NCBI RefSeq assembly: GCF_003020125.1
Contig: NZ_PYFW01000007.1
Span: 62,001 to 126,000 of the forward strand
DNA length: 64,000 nucleotides
From: Bradyrhizobium sp. MOS003
GTDB lineage: Bacteria; Pseudomonadota; Alphaproteobacteria; Rhizobiales; Xanthobacteraceae
Reading direction: 5' to 3'
Both the position numbers and the translations under genes were made by a program. The notes below the pieces were generated by a model that worked only from the letters and a program-made list of their open reading frames with translations, did no database searches and was not told the origin of the DNA. The stretch's first letter is position 1; every line of letters begins with the position of its first letter. Shown in pieces: positions 1 to 12,174 of the stretch.

Positions 1-203
1 ACCATCCTCGCATCGGCCGTATCGTCATTGCCCGCGGCCGCGACGCCGCCGACGTCGCGATCTCGACGGCGTTCGGCCAGGCGGAGCTGGTTCGGTTCAA
101 TGTCGTGACGGAGGAAGTCGTCGACGACAGTTCCGTCCAGCTCGCGCCTGATATCGTCATGGCCCCGCGCGCGCAGTCGATGCTGCAACGTGCGATGGCT
201 TGA
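1..203 (+). CDS. C-terminal end of an unidentified protein (truncated by window edge)
   Basis: The frame beginning at base 3 is open to a TGA at 201-203 and gives about 66 residues rich in Val, Ile and Ala, ending in QRAMA. The gene starts outside the window. The composition resembles a soluble alpha/beta protein, but I see no motif that names a family. It converges with the ccoG-like gene, whose stop lies 26 bases away on the other strand. Confidence 0.5.
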   Translation, partial: HPRIGRIVIARGRDAADVAISTAFGQAELVRFNVVTEEVVDDSSVQLAPDIVMAPRAQSMLQRAMA

Positions 204-228
204 GACGATTGCTCCAGAGGATCGACTT

Positions 229-1665
229 TCACTCCTTCGGCACGAAATGATCGCGCGCATCGGCGCGCTCTCCGCTGCCGACATCGGTGATCTCGACTCC
301 TATATCGATCGCCCCCTTGGGCACGCGGTCGGGGGCAACCTGCACCGACATCCGAACCTCGCGGGTCTGATCCTGTCCAACCTGCACAAGCGGATTGCCG
401 TCGGGCCCCGACTCGACACCGGCGACGCGGACAATGGCGCCCGGCAGGCCTGAGACCTTGAGCGCGAAAGATCGGTGCGCGCCCTTGTTGAGGATGCGTA
501 CGGTGTAATCGTTGCGGACTCCGCCATCCGAGAGCTGAACGAACAACGGATTGCGCTCGTGCAGCACGTTGACGTCCATCGTCGCGCGCGTGGCGAGGGT
601 GTAGACCATGATGGTGCCGACGATGGCAATGGCTGCGGTATAGACCAGCGTGCGCGCGCGGATGATGCGATAGATCGGCGGCTTGCCCTCGCGCCGGCGT
701 TGCATGTTGATGTCGGTGTCGTAGCCGATCAGGCCTTTGGGCCGGCCGATCTCGCTCATCACGTTGTCGCAGGCGTCGATGCACAGCCCGCACTGGATGC
801 AGCCGAGCTGGATGCCGTGACGGATGTCGACGCCGGTCGGGCAGACATTGATGCACTGGTGGCAGTCGACGCAGTCGCCGGCGAAATCGCCGTGGGCGCG
901 GGCGGCTTCCGCCTTCTTCACCGACATGCGCGGCTCGCCGCGGTCGCGGCGATAGGTGACGTTGAGCGCCCACTCGTCGGTCAATGCCGCCTGGATGCGC
1001 GGCCACGGGCACATGTAGATGCACATCTGCTCCCGGGCGTGGCCGGCGAAGACATAGGTCGTCGCGGTCAGGATACCGATCCAGAGATAAGCCGTGAACG
1101 GTGCCTGGAAGGTGGCGAGTTCCTTCACCAGCGTCGGTGCGTCGTCGAAATACAGCACCCAGGCGCCGCCGGTCCACCAGGCGATCATGACCCAGAGGAA
1201 GTGTTTGAGTGCGACCTTTCGGATGTGGTCGAAGGTCCAGTAGCGCTTGTCGCCCTGCATGCGCTCGCGTCGGTCACCCTCGACCCAGCGCTCCACGGCG
1301 TAGAACAGGTCGGTCCACACCGTCTGCGGGCATAGATAGCCGCACCACAGCCGGCCTGCGACCGCGTTCATCAGGAACAGCATCATGGCTGCGATGATGA
1401 GCAGACCGGTGAAGTAATAAACCTCCTGCGGCCACAGCTCGATGAAGAAGAAATAGAAGCGGCGGTGCGGCAGGTCGATCAGCACGGCCTGGTCGGGCAG
1501 GCCGGGCCCGCGATTCCAGCGGACGAACGGCAGGAGATAATAGATCCCGAGCGTGACGCACAGGATCGCCCATTTGATGCGGCGGAACGGCCCGTGGACC
1601 GACTGCGGATAAACCTTCCTGCGCTTCTCGTAGAGAGGCCCCTCGATGAAGGTGTCGTCGGTCAT
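229..1665 (-). CDS. ccoG: CcoG/FixG/RdxA-type membrane polyferredoxin
   Basis: 478 residues. CcoG proteins are membrane iron-sulfur proteins that help assemble cbb3 cytochrome oxidase, probably by reducing Cu(II) before copper delivery. Hydrophobic segments lie near residues 34-53, 85-103, 154-172, 190-207 and 340-358. A CxxCxxCxxxCP cluster at 265-276 is followed by CxxCxxCxxxCD at 289-299; further pairs are WCGYLCP (107-112) and CIYMCP (215-220). The start has a purine-rich GGGGGAA ribosome site. It is last in an operon behind sqr, trxC and a DUF2892 gene. No ccoNOQP, ccoH, ccoI or ccoS is nearby, so this looks like an orphan copy used in a sulfur-linked redox setting; that role is inferred. 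Confidence 0.9.
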   Translation of the reverse strand: MTDDTFIEGPLYEKRRKVYPQSVHGPFRRIKWAILCVTLGIYYLLPFVRWNRGPGLPDQAVLIDLPHRRFYFFFIELWPQEVYYFTGLLIIAAMMLFLMNAVAGRLWCGYLCPQTVWTDLFYAVERWVEGDRRERMQGDKRYWTFDHIRKVALKHFLWVMIAWWTGGAWVLYFDDAPTLVKELATFQAPFTAYLWIGILTATTYVFAGHAREQMCIYMCPWPRIQAALTDEWALNVTYRRDRGEPRMSVKKAEAARAHGDFAGDCVDCHQCINVCPTGVDIRHGIQLGCIQCGLCIDACDNVMSEIGRPKGLIGYDTDINMQRRREGKPPIYRIIRARTLVYTAAIAIVGTIMVYTLATRATMDVNVLHERNPLFVQLSDGGVRNDYTVRILNKGAHRSFALKVSGLPGAIVRVAGVESGPDGNPLVQVGQDQTREVRMSVQVAPDRVPKGAIDIGVEITDVGSGERADARDHFVPKE

Positions 1666-1701
1666 GGCAGTTCCCCCGCATCACAAGTTGCATCTGCGCG
1701 T

Positions 1702-1905
1702 TCAGGAGAACGCGCAGCCGCTGCTCAGGCCCAGCTTTCTGAACACGATCGCCGCCGGGCAGAAGCCGGTGAACGAGGCCTGCAGCATGTTCAGCCCGGC
1801 GAACGCCGTCAGCAGGTACCAATAAGCGTTCACATAGGTCCCCAGTGCGAGACCGAGCAGGACGACGAATCCCGCAAAGGCGAGGACGGCTCTATCGACA
1901 TTCAT
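1702..1905 (-). CDS. DUF2892 (YgaP-like) small inner-membrane protein
   Basis: 67 residues with two hydrophobic spans (about 8-26 and 28-46) joined by a short loop, then a Cys-containing end with FTGFCP near residue 48 and a final GCAFS. This is the DUF2892 fold that is also found as the membrane tail of YgaP-type rhodaneses and often sits beside sulfur-transfer genes. An AAGGAG site precedes the ATG. It lies between trxC (25 bases) and ccoG (36 bases) and is clearly part of that operon. A role in persulfide handling at the membrane is inferred from context only. Confidence 0.82.
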   Translation of the reverse strand: MNVDRAVLAFAGFVVLLGLALGTYVNAYWYLLTAFAGLNMLQASFTGFCPAAIVFRKLGLSSGCAFS

Positions 1906-1930
1906 GGCAGGCTCCTTTTGATTGGTGACG

Positions 1931-2374
1931 TTACGAACGGGTCAGATTGGTTTCGGTCCAGGCGACGATGCTGCGCGTATCCATCGCGCCGGAATGGCGG
2001 GCGATCTCGCGGCCGCCGTGCATCAGCAACAGCGTCGGAATGCCGCTGATGTTGAGCCGCGACGACAATGCGGGCGCGCTGTCTGAATTCAGCTTCAACA
2101 GCCGCACGCCGGGTTCGAGTGCTTGCGCCGCGCGCTCGAACATGGGCGCCATCGCGCGGCAAGGTCCGCACCATGGCGCCCAGACGTCGATCAGCACGGG
2201 AATGTCGCTGCTGGCGACATGGCGGTCGAAGGCTGCTTCGTCCACCTCGATCGGCTGGCCGGTGAACATCGGATGGTGACAGGCGCCGCAACGCGCACCT
2301 TGCGGTGCGCGTTCGGCCGGCAGGCGGTTGATGCGCCCGCAATGTCCGCAGACGATCTGGCGTGTCGTGCTCAT
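1931..2374 (-). CDS. trxC: Thioredoxin 2 (TrxC) with zinc-binding N-terminus
   Basis: 147 residues. The N-terminal zinc ribbon has two CxxC pairs (Cys9/12 and Cys29/32), as in TrxC, followed by a thioredoxin fold with the WCGPC active site (Cys69/72) and the cis-proline loop SGIPT. It would reduce disulfides and persulfides in the cytoplasm. The start ATG overlaps the sqr stop codon in an ATGA arrangement, so translation is probably coupled to the oxidoreductase. The upstream extension of this frame, inside sqr, is a shadow. Placement directly behind an SQR suggests reduction of SQR-generated persulfides. Confidence 0.93.
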   Translation of the reverse strand: MSTTRQIVCGHCGRINRLPAERAPQGARCGACHHPMFTGQPIEVDEAAFDRHVASSDIPVLIDVWAPWCGPCRAMAPMFERAAQALEPGVRLLKLNSDSAPALSSRLNISGIPTLLLMHGGREIARHSGAMDTRSIVAWTETNLTRS

Positions 2375-3657
2375 GTGCCGGTTCGGACCTCCTTGATCTT
2401 GGCGATGTTCAGCCTGTCGAGCAGGAAGCGCTCGTAGAACGGCTCGCTCTCGCCGCGCCGCATCTTGCGCAGGAAGTATTTCTCGAAGGCGACCTTGGCG
2501 AGGTGCACCCATTCGCCCTTGGAGGACCAATTGACGTTGCGCGGCGGGATCTGCGGCTGCGCGAGGAAGGCGACGCCGGAATCGCCGAAGTCGGCGAGGC
2601 AGATCGCGTTCCAGGTCGGCTGTGTCGTCGGCGCCTTGCCGCGGAGCAGGGCGCCGATGTTCATCGCGGTCGCCGTCACCATGGATTCGATCATGAAGCC
2701 GGTCTTGGGGACGCCGACCGGCACCGGTGTCGCGCCGACCGGCGCGATCGCGACGCAGACGCCGACGGCAAACACGTTGGGGAAGGCGGGATTCTGCTGA
2801 TGCTTGTCGACGATGACGAAGCCGCGCGGATTGGTCAGCTTCTCGATGCCGCGCACCGCCTCGACACCGCGAAAGGCGGGCAACATCATCGAATAGACGA
2901 ATGGCAGTTCGTGGGCCTTGCGGGACGTGCCGTTGTCGGAAAACTCCTCCACGGTCATCAAGCCGGGGACGACATTGTCGACGCGGGCATTGGTGATCCA
3001 CTTGATGTGCTTCTCGCGCATCTCGCTTTCCAGAAGACCCTTGGTGTCCCCGACGCCGTCAAGGCCGAGATGGCCGATATACGGCTCCGAGGTGACGAAA
3101 GTCATGGGAACCCGGTCGCGCAGCTTGCGCCGGCGCAGCTCCGTTTCCAGGATGAAGAGAAATTCGTAGGCCGGCCCGAAGCAGGAGGCGCCCTGAACGG
3201 CGCCGATCACGACCGGGCCGGGATTGGCCGCGAGCTTCTCGAAGGCTTCGCGGGCATGCGCGGCGTGATCGACGTGGCAGATCGACTGGATATGACCCTG
3301 CGGGCCGAGGCCGGGGATCTCGTCGAAGGCGAGTTCGGGACCGGTCGCGACGACCAGATAATCATAGTCGATCGACGTGCCGTCGCCGAGATCGATACGG
3401 TTCTCCTCGGGGTGGACGCGCTTTGCGCCCTGCGTCAGCAGCCGCACTCCCTTGCGCTTCATGACGTCTGCGAGATCGATCTCGATCTCCGCGCGCTTGC
3501 GCCAGCCGATGGCCACCCACGGATTCGAGGGGACGAAATGATAGACCGCGCCTTGCGAGATGACGCTGAGGCGGTCCTCCTTTCGCAACTGGGGAAGCAG
3601 TTCATAGGCCATCAGCGTTCCGCTCAGACCGGCTCCGACTACGACAATCTCCGCCAT
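2371..3657 (-). CDS. sqr: Sulfide:quinone oxidoreductase family flavoprotein
   Basis: 428 residues, the usual SQR length. An N-terminal FAD-binding GxGxxG lies at residues 8-13, the second dinucleotide region around 95-106 (YDYLVVATG), and the C-terminal FAD/quinone part contains VPKTGFMIE near 316. Cys127, Cys159 (in GASCFGPAYEF) and Cys353 (in NAICLADFG) are candidates for the redox cysteines that carry the trisulfide; Cys301 is an extra one. SQRs oxidise sulfide at the periplasmic face of the membrane and feed electrons to quinone. It is first in a four-gene operon and diverges from an ArsR-type gene that matches persulfide sensors, supporting this role over a generic NADH dehydrogenase. 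Confidence 0.85.
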   Translation of the reverse strand: MAEIVVVGAGLSGTLMAYELLPQLRKEDRLSVISQGAVYHFVPSNPWVAIGWRKRAEIEIDLADVMKRKGVRLLTQGAKRVHPEENRIDLGDGTSIDYDYLVVATGPELAFDEIPGLGPQGHIQSICHVDHAAHAREAFEKLAANPGPVVIGAVQGASCFGPAYEFLFILETELRRRKLRDRVPMTFVTSEPYIGHLGLDGVGDTKGLLESEMREKHIKWITNARVDNVVPGLMTVEEFSDNGTSRKAHELPFVYSMMLPAFRGVEAVRGIEKLTNPRGFVIVDKHQQNPAFPNVFAVGVCVAIAPVGATPVPVGVPKTGFMIESMVTATAMNIGALLRGKAPTTQPTWNAICLADFGDSGVAFLAQPQIPPRNVNWSSKGEWVHLAKVAFEKYFLRKMRRGESEPFYERFLLDRLNIAKIKEVRTGT

Positions 3658-3723
3658 GGGTAACCTCCGTTGGATCAGGCCGCTTCACCGGTTCAGTTCC
3701 GGTCGTCATGCAGCGCTTGACTA

Positions 3724-3755
3724 CATATTCGTATTTGCGTATATATGCAAGTATG
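3724..3755. promoter_or_regulatory. Imperfect AT-rich palindrome, candidate operator of the ArsR/BigR-type repressor
   Basis: The 32 bases from CATATTCG to CAAGTATG form a dyad with 10 of 16 half-site positions matching, in an AT-rich stretch that stands out from the GC-rich surroundings. It lies in the gap between sqr and the divergent repressor and overlaps the proposed repressor start. BigR/SqrR proteins are known to bind AT-rich dyads in front of their own genes and sulfide-oxidation genes. Binding here is inferred. Confidence 0.55.
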
Positions 3756-4073
3756 AAAATAGATAGCGAGATCATGGAGCGGGCAGCGGACCGGGCGAGC
3801 GACCTGCTCAAGGCGCTCTCGAATCGTCACCGTCTTCTCATCATCTGCCAGCTGATCGACGGCGAGCGGTCGGTCGGCGAGCTGGCCGAGTTCCTGAACC
3901 TGCGGGACTCGACGGTCTCCCAGCATCTTGCGCTCCTTCGCAAGGATGGCCTGGTCGCCTCCAGGCGCGATGCGCAGACGATCTTCTATTCGATCGCCAG
4001 CGAGCCGGCGCGCGCGATCCTGAAGACGCTCTATCAGGTGTTCTGCGCGCCGAAGTCCGCAAGGACGAAGTGA
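3753..4073 (+). CDS. ArsR-family repressor of the BigR/SqrR persulfide-sensing type
   Basis: About 106 residues from the chosen ATG. The winged helix contains a recognition helix with DSTVSQHLALLR. Two cysteines, Cys32 (LLIICQL) and Cys98 (YQVFCAP), are 66 residues apart. As I recall, the reactive cysteines of SqrR (41/107) and Xylella BigR (42/108) have the same spacing; they form a polysulfide bridge that releases DNA. Starts at 3708 and 3774 are also in frame. I chose 3753 because the N-terminus then resembles BigR (MKIDSEIMERAADRAS) and most of the palindrome falls outside the gene. No strong ribosome site decides it. It is divergent from sqr and followed by the efflux genes. Confidence 0.85.
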   Translation: MKIDSEIMERAADRASDLLKALSNRHRLLIICQLIDGERSVGELAEFLNLRDSTVSQHLALLRKDGLVASRRDAQTIFYSIASEPARAILKTLYQVFCAPKSARTK

Positions 4074-4166
4074 AGCCTAGGAAACGGCGGGCGGGTGCGC
4101 CTTGCGCGAGATCAACACGCGTCTCGCGACGCGGATGAAAATGAGAGGGCACCGCGGCGCGGTGTG

Positions 4167-5194
4167 ATGAAACCGATGACGGCGTGGATGTGTCCTATGC
4201 AAAATCTGGCGCGCCTGGGACTTCTGGCTGCGTGGGCGGCAATTGGAGTTCCGACGGGATCCGCTGCCGCCGCGGGAACGCTGACCGTGGCGCAGCGGAC
4301 TGTCACCGACGAGAAGGCGGTCTTCGCGACCGTCGAGAGCATCAGCGTGGTCCCCGCGCGTAGCCGCATCGGCGGCACCGCCGTTCAGCTCAAGGTGCGG
4401 GAAGGCGATCGCGTCACCGCCGGTCAAGTCATTGCGGCCATCGGCGACGAGAAGCTCGTCCTGCAGATGAAATCGCTCGACGCGCAGATCGAGGCGCTGC
4501 AGGCTCAGGCCAAGCAGGCGCAGCTCGATTTCAACCGAACCGAAGGACTGGTCGAGCGCGGTATTCTGCCGCGGATCAAGCTCGACGAGCAGCGCACGGC
4601 GCTCAATGTCGCCGACAACGGCCTGCGCGCCAAGGCTGCGGAGCGTGCCGTCATCAACGAGCAGCTCAACCAGGGGCAGGTGCTCGCGCCCGCGGACGGG
4701 CGCGTGTTGAAGCGGCTGATCACGTTGGGGTCCGTCGTGCTTGCCGGCGACCCGATCGCGACCGTGGCCGAGCAGAACTTCAAGCTGCGGCTGCGCGTGC
4801 CGGAGCGCCATGCGCGGTTCCTGAAGGCCGGCGACAAGGTCCGCGTCGATGGTGCCGAGCTGGGGGGAGAAGCCTCGAAGCGCGGCGTGATCGACCTCGT
4901 CTATCCCCAGATCGAGGAGGGGCGCGTCATTGCGGACGCGACCGTCGAGGGGCTCGGCGAATATTTCGTCGGGGATCGCTTGCGTGTCTGGATCGCCGGC
5001 GGCACGCGGCCCGCCTTCGTGATTCCTTCGAGCTGTGTGACGACGCGGTTCGGCATCGACTACGTCCAGCTCCGGAAAGGCAGCGACACGATCGACGTGC
5101 CGGTGCAGCGCGGCCGCGACATGCCGACGCCTCCGCTTCCGGACGGCCTCGAAATCCTCTCGGGTATCCAGGTCGGTGACCAGTTGGTGCAACC

Positions 5195-5198
<4 letters not shown>
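4167..5198 (+). CDS. RND efflux periplasmic adaptor (HlyD/AcrA family)
   Basis: About 343 residues from the ATG at 4167. In-frame ATGs at 4095, 4176 and 4200 are alternatives; the one at 4200 starts directly before an N-terminal hydrophobic segment (LGLLAAWAAIG). The rest has the MFP plan: a lipoyl-like half with VREGDRVTAGQVI, a coiled coil (about residues 90-145 of the mature part), the second half-lipoyl with LAPADGRVLKRL, then a beta-barrel and membrane-proximal domain. It links the inner-membrane pump to an outer-membrane channel. The GTG of the pump gene overlaps its stop by four bases. No outer-membrane channel gene follows, so one must be shared. Confidence 0.88.
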
Positions 5199-8422
<3,224 letters not shown>

Positions 8423-8429
8423 GGATCCA

Positions 8430-8786
8430 ATGGACAAGAACTACGTCGACATCACCAGGAACATCTCGGCCAATTTGAAGAAACTGCGGAGCGAAATTCC
8501 CGACACCATGAAGGGGTTTGCGATGCTCGCGCAGGCCGCGACGCGGGACGGCGCGCTGGACAAGAAGACAAAGGAGCTGATGGCGCTGGCGCTCGGCGTC
8601 GCCGCGCATTGCGATGGCTGCATCGGCTTTCACACCGAGGCGCTCGTCAAGCTCGGTGCCAGCCGCGAAGAGATCGAGGAGACGCTGGGGATGGCCGTTT
8701 ATATGGGCGGCGGGCCGTCGCTGATGTACGCGGCCGATGCGATCGCGGCGTACGAGCAATTCAAGCAGCAAGCCGCTTCCGGCTGA
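8430..8786 (+). CDS. Carboxymuconolactone decarboxylase/AhpD-like protein
   Basis: 118 residues, all-helical CMD fold. The motif CDGCIGFH gives Cys61, Cys64 and His68, the CxxCxxxH arrangement of AhpD-type thiol peroxidase partners. Such proteins act as small thiol-disulfide oxidoreductases in the cytoplasm. It follows the pump gene by 7 bases and ends the operon before a strong hairpin at 8815. With a persulfide-type repressor at the head of the operon, a role in thiol/persulfide reduction is plausible. A true carboxymuconolactone decarboxylase is less likely because the CxxC pair is intact. Confidence 0.85.
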   Translation: MDKNYVDITRNISANLKKLRSEIPDTMKGFAMLAQAATRDGALDKKTKELMALALGVAAHCDGCIGFHTEALVKLGASREEIEETLGMAVYMGGGPSLMYAADAIAAYEQFKQQAASG

Positions 8787-8814
8787 ATGGCTCCGTCGGC
8801 TGCCTGACGCGAAA

Positions 8815-8844
8815 AGGACCGGACGGCGATCGTCGTCCGGTCCT
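8815..8844. terminator. Bidirectional hairpin terminator
   Basis: A perfect 11-bp stem, AGGACCGGACG paired with CGTCCGGTCCT, with an 8-base loop lies between two convergent genes. On the minus strand it is followed by a TTTT run (the AAAA at 8812-8815 region), so it is a good intrinsic terminator for the small exported protein gene. On the plus strand the following T content is weaker but it can close the efflux operon. Confidence 0.75.
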
Positions 8845-8863
8845 CTGCCTTACTTTGCGGTCG

Positions 8864-9190
8864 TTACCAGCGGTCGCCGCCGACACCGATGCTGACGCCG
8901 GGGGCGCGAATGCCGACCCCGCCGCGCGGACCATCGTCCCAGTCGCGATGATAGGACCGGCGCTCATAATAGCGTTCGCGCGGCATGGTGTTATAGGACT
9001 CGCGCACGATCACGCGCGCGCCACCGCGGGTGCGATAGCAGCGGCCTGAGTCGTCGCAGACAAGCCGGACCTGCTGGACGAGATCCGGATTGGTGTACTC
9101 GCTGCTCGTGTAGATATCGGAAGCCTTCGCACCCGACGCAGCTGCCAAAGCGCCGACGCCTGCCAAAAGCGCAATCGTAAATGTCTTCAT
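8864..9190 (-). CDS. Small exported basic/Gly-rich protein of unknown function
   Basis: 108 residues. An N-terminal signal peptide (MKTFTIALLAGVGALAAASGAKA, residues 1-23) is followed by a mature part with two cysteines (about 49 and 54, CDDSGRC) that may form a disulfide, an Arg/Tyr-rich stretch (RERYYERRSYHRDW) and a Gly-rich end. Probably periplasmic. The ATG at 9190 has an AGGACAG ribosome site. No family that I can name. Confidence 0.75.
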   Translation of the reverse strand: MKTFTIALLAGVGALAAASGAKASDIYTSSEYTNPDLVQQVRLVCDDSGRCYRTRGGARVIVRESYNTMPRERYYERRSYHRDWDDGPRGGVGIRAPGVSIGVGGDRW

Positions 9191-9297
9191 CCTGTCCTCC
9201 ACCGTAAACTGCCCTATGGGACGACAAGAAGGGGAGGCGGTGATTGTTCCCTGCTGATTTGCATGTTTTTCCCGGAACTCGCTTTTTGCCGCGGCTC

Positions 9298-9702
9298 CTA
9301 AATCGGCTCGTAGGTCTCCGACCCGCATATATCGTCCGCCTCCGCGCGCCGGCGATCGACGACCTTTCCTCCTGATATCGTCACGATGTAGGTCTGGGCG
9401 CCGAGCGACGTGCCGGTCGCGGAGGTGAGCTCGGCGCGGACGCAGGCGGTCCAGCCCGGTCCACGCACCTCCCGGTGGGGCATGGCGACGTGCACGGCGC
9501 GTGGATAGGAGGTGGTGAGGAAGACGACATCGATCTGCTCGCGCACCACACGCTTGACGTCGGGGGCGGCTTCGGGCGGCGGCTGCTCGGTTTCCTTCAT
9601 GCGCATGAATTCCGGCACCGGCGCGCGGCTGTCGGCAAAGCCGCAGGCACCGAGTGCGAGCGCGCCGGCCAGCAGCGTCGCATGAGCAATGATCCGCAAC
9701 AT
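9298..9702 (-). CDS. Small putative lipoprotein
   Basis: 134 residues from the ATG at 9702, which directly precedes a type II signal peptide with lipobox LGAC (lipid-attached Cys20). The mature domain (about residues 40-134) has alternating strand-like segments, among them DVVFLTTSYPRAVHVAM and TYIVTISGGKVVDRR, and resembles a small beta-sandwich anchored to the membrane. Upstream in-frame extension is possible but lacks a signal. No named family recognised. Confidence 0.75.
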   Translation of the reverse strand: MLRIIAHATLLAGALALGACGFADSRAPVPEFMRMKETEQPPPEAAPDVKRVVREQIDVVFLTTSYPRAVHVAMPHREVRGPGWTACVRAELTSATGTSLGAQTYIVTISGGKVVDRRRAEADDICGSETYEPI

Positions 9703-9855
9703 CCGTGAAGGTCCCCTGCGGGCGAAGAGATAGGCAGGAAAGCGATCCGGCGAAGTCCCCAGCAATCAAGTTTTGCTGAAGTGCTGGAGCTCGCGGCATT
9801 TCATATTCCGGAATTGCAGGCTAAGTTCGTATCCCAGACGAGGGGGCTTGCATTG

Positions 9856-10080
9856 ATGAGGATTTTGCTCATAGCGGCTGCGGTCATGGCGCTGGCGATT
9901 GCCTCGGCGCAGGCGCAGGGCCGGCGGTCCCCCAATGACGCGGGCAAACCCGCGGACAACAAGCCCAAGATCGACGAGAAAGCCTACAAGGCCGCGCTCG
10001 AGCGCATTCCCGAGCCCAAGGACAAGTACGATCCGTGGGGAGGAGCGCGTCCGAGCGAACCCGCCAAGAAGCCGAAATAA
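9856..10080 (+). CDS. Small exported DPWGG-motif protein, copy 1
   Basis: 74 residues. Signal peptide MRILLIAAAVMALAIASAQA (1-20), then a charged, Pro-rich chain with the block AYKAALERIP followed by DKYDPWGGARP and a Lys-rich end. The ATG at 9856 is preferred over one at 9781 because it gives a clean signal peptide. The same block is present in the gene at 13842. It lies just ahead of the PQQ dehydrogenase and may be co-transcribed with it. Function unknown. Confidence 0.78.
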   Translation: MRILLIAAAVMALAIASAQAQGRRSPNDAGKPADNKPKIDEKAYKAALERIPEPKDKYDPWGGARPSEPAKKPK

Positions 10081-10094
10081 GAGCGAGACGAGCT

Positions 10095-12130
10095 TTGCGG
10101 ACCGGCCTGCGAATTCCGATCGGAGTCGTTGCGCTGCTGCTGGTCGCCGTGCGGCCAAGCGCGGCCTGGGAAAGTTGGGGCGGCGATGCCGGCGGCTCGC
10201 GCTTCTCGCCACTGCAACAGATCACGCCCGACAATGTCGGCAATCTGGTTCGGGCCTTCGAATTCCGCACCGGCGATCTCGCGGTGCGCGCGCCGGAGGT
10301 GATGCGGCGAACCAAGTTCCAGGCAACGCCGCTGTTCGTCGAGGACAGCCTGATCTTCTGCTCGCCGTTCAACGAGGTCATTGCGCTCGATCCCGGCACG
10401 GGCGCGCAGAATGGCGTTACGATCCGAAGATCGCGACCAATCAGCGTCCTGCCAATCGCTACGTCTGCCGCGGCGTCACCCACTGGACCGACGATGAGGC
10501 GCCTGCGGATGCCGCCTGTCGTTCGCGCATCTTCATGGGCACCAACGACGTCCGCCTGATCGCGCTCGATGCGAAGACGGGACTTCCCTGTGCCGGCTTC
10601 GGCAATGGCGGCGAGGTGAAGCTCGATATCGGCATGGCCCTGGAATGGCCCGGGGAATTCCAGATCACCTCGCCGCCGGCCGTCGGCCGGGGTGTCGTCG
10701 TGGTCGGCTCCGCGATCTCCGACAACCGCCGCGTCGATGCGCCGAGCGGCGTCGTGCATGCGTTCGATGCGCGCACCGGCCGGGCGCGCTGGAGCTTCGA
10801 GCCGCTCAAGCGTGACGGCATCGAAGCCGGGCACGCCAATGTCTGGGCGCCGATGTCGGTCGACGCGGCGCGCGGCCTGGTGTTCCTGCCGACGTCCTCG
10901 CCGTCGCCGGATTTCTGGGGCGGCAAGCGGCCGGGCAACAACGAGCACGCCAATTCGGTGGTTGCATTGCGCATCGAGACCGGCGAGCTCGCATGGGCAT
11001 TCCAGACCGTGCATCACGACGTCTGGGATTACGATCTGGCGGCTCAGCCGACGCTCGCGCGCCTCGATGCAGGTGACGGCCAGCGCGACGTCGTGATCCA
11101 GCCGACCAAGCAGGGTTTTGTCTTCGTGCTCGACCGCGATACCGGCAAGCCGGTCTGGCCGGTGGAAGAGCGCGCGGTGCCGCAGGGCGGCGCGGAAGGG
11201 GAGGCGTTGTCGCCGACGCAGCCGTTTCCGACGCATGTACCGGCGCTGACGTCGCAGATGATCTCGACCGACGACGCGCTCTCGCTGCTGCCGGCACTGC
11301 GCCGCTCCTCCTGCGAGCGGCAGTTCGCGGAGGCGCGCAACGAAGGTCTGTTCACGCCGCCTTCCGTGCAGGGCACGCTGGAGTTTCCCTTCACCGGCGG
11401 TGGCGTGAACTGGGGTAGTGCGGCCTTCGATCCGGTCCGGCAGATTCTCTACGCCAACACCGGGCGCGCCGTTCATCTCATCAGGCTGATCCCGCGCGCG
11501 GAGGCCGCCGGATTCAATCCGCCGCCCGGGCATGATTTCGGCCAGCAGCGCGGCGCGCCGTTTGCGATGTCGCGCGCGGTGATGATGTCGCCGCTCGGCC
11601 TGCTCTGCAACAAGCCGCCCTGGGGCGAGATGGTCGCGGTCGATCTGAAGGCCGGGAAGATCCTCTGGCGTTCGACGGTCGGCACCACCGAAGACCTGGC
11701 GCCGCTCGGTGCGCCGATGCCCTGGGGCGCGCCTCTCGTCAACGGACTCGCGGTCACGGCGGGCGGCCTCGTATTTACCGGCGCGATGGATGCTTATTTG
11801 CGTGCCTTCGATGCGCGAAGCGGCAAGGAGCTGTGGCAGGGGCGACTGCCGGTGCCCGGCGTCGCCAATCCCATGACCTATCTGTGGAAGGGCGAGCAGT
11901 ATGTCGCGATCGGCGCCGGCGGCCACTCCGAAGCCGGCACCTCGATCGGCGACAGCGTGGTCGCGTTCCGCCTGGCGCGGACGGGCGAGGTGCCGACATT
12001 GTGGTCGCGCACCATCGATCGTCCCGGTGGACGATTCTTCGCGGCATCCGCGGCAATCGGAATCGCGATCGTCGCGCTCGTGATCGCAAGCCTGCGCTGG
12101 CGTCGCCGTCGTCGTACCCCGCAATCATAA
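10095..12130 (+). pseudogene. PQQ-dependent (glucose/quinate-type) dehydrogenase with a -1 frameshift
   Basis: Two overlapping frames together encode one quinoprotein of about 678 residues. The first frame (TTG start at 10095) gives a signal/anchor segment (IPIGVVALLLVAV) and the propeller start AWESWGGDAGGSRFSP, running to ALDPGTGA. The rest, from EWRYDPKI to the stop at 12130, is one base out of register, so a base appears lost near 10409-10412 (AGAATGG where AGAAATGG would keep frame). The remaining propeller has WGAPLVNG and LWKGEQYVAIGAGGHS, and ends in an extra hydrophobic helix (AIGIAIVALVIAS) plus an Arg-rich tail. If intact it would oxidise sugars or alcohols in the periplasm. The deletion may be real or a sequencing error. 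Confidence 0.82.
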
Positions 12131-12174
12131 TCGTGTTGTGGATGAGATGCGAACATTCGTTCACATCGCGCGCG

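Noticed and set aside
9884..12124. 746-residue minus-strand open frame opposite the PQQ dehydrogenase
   Set aside because: Shadow of the GC-rich coding strand; the plus strand encodes a recognisable propeller enzyme.
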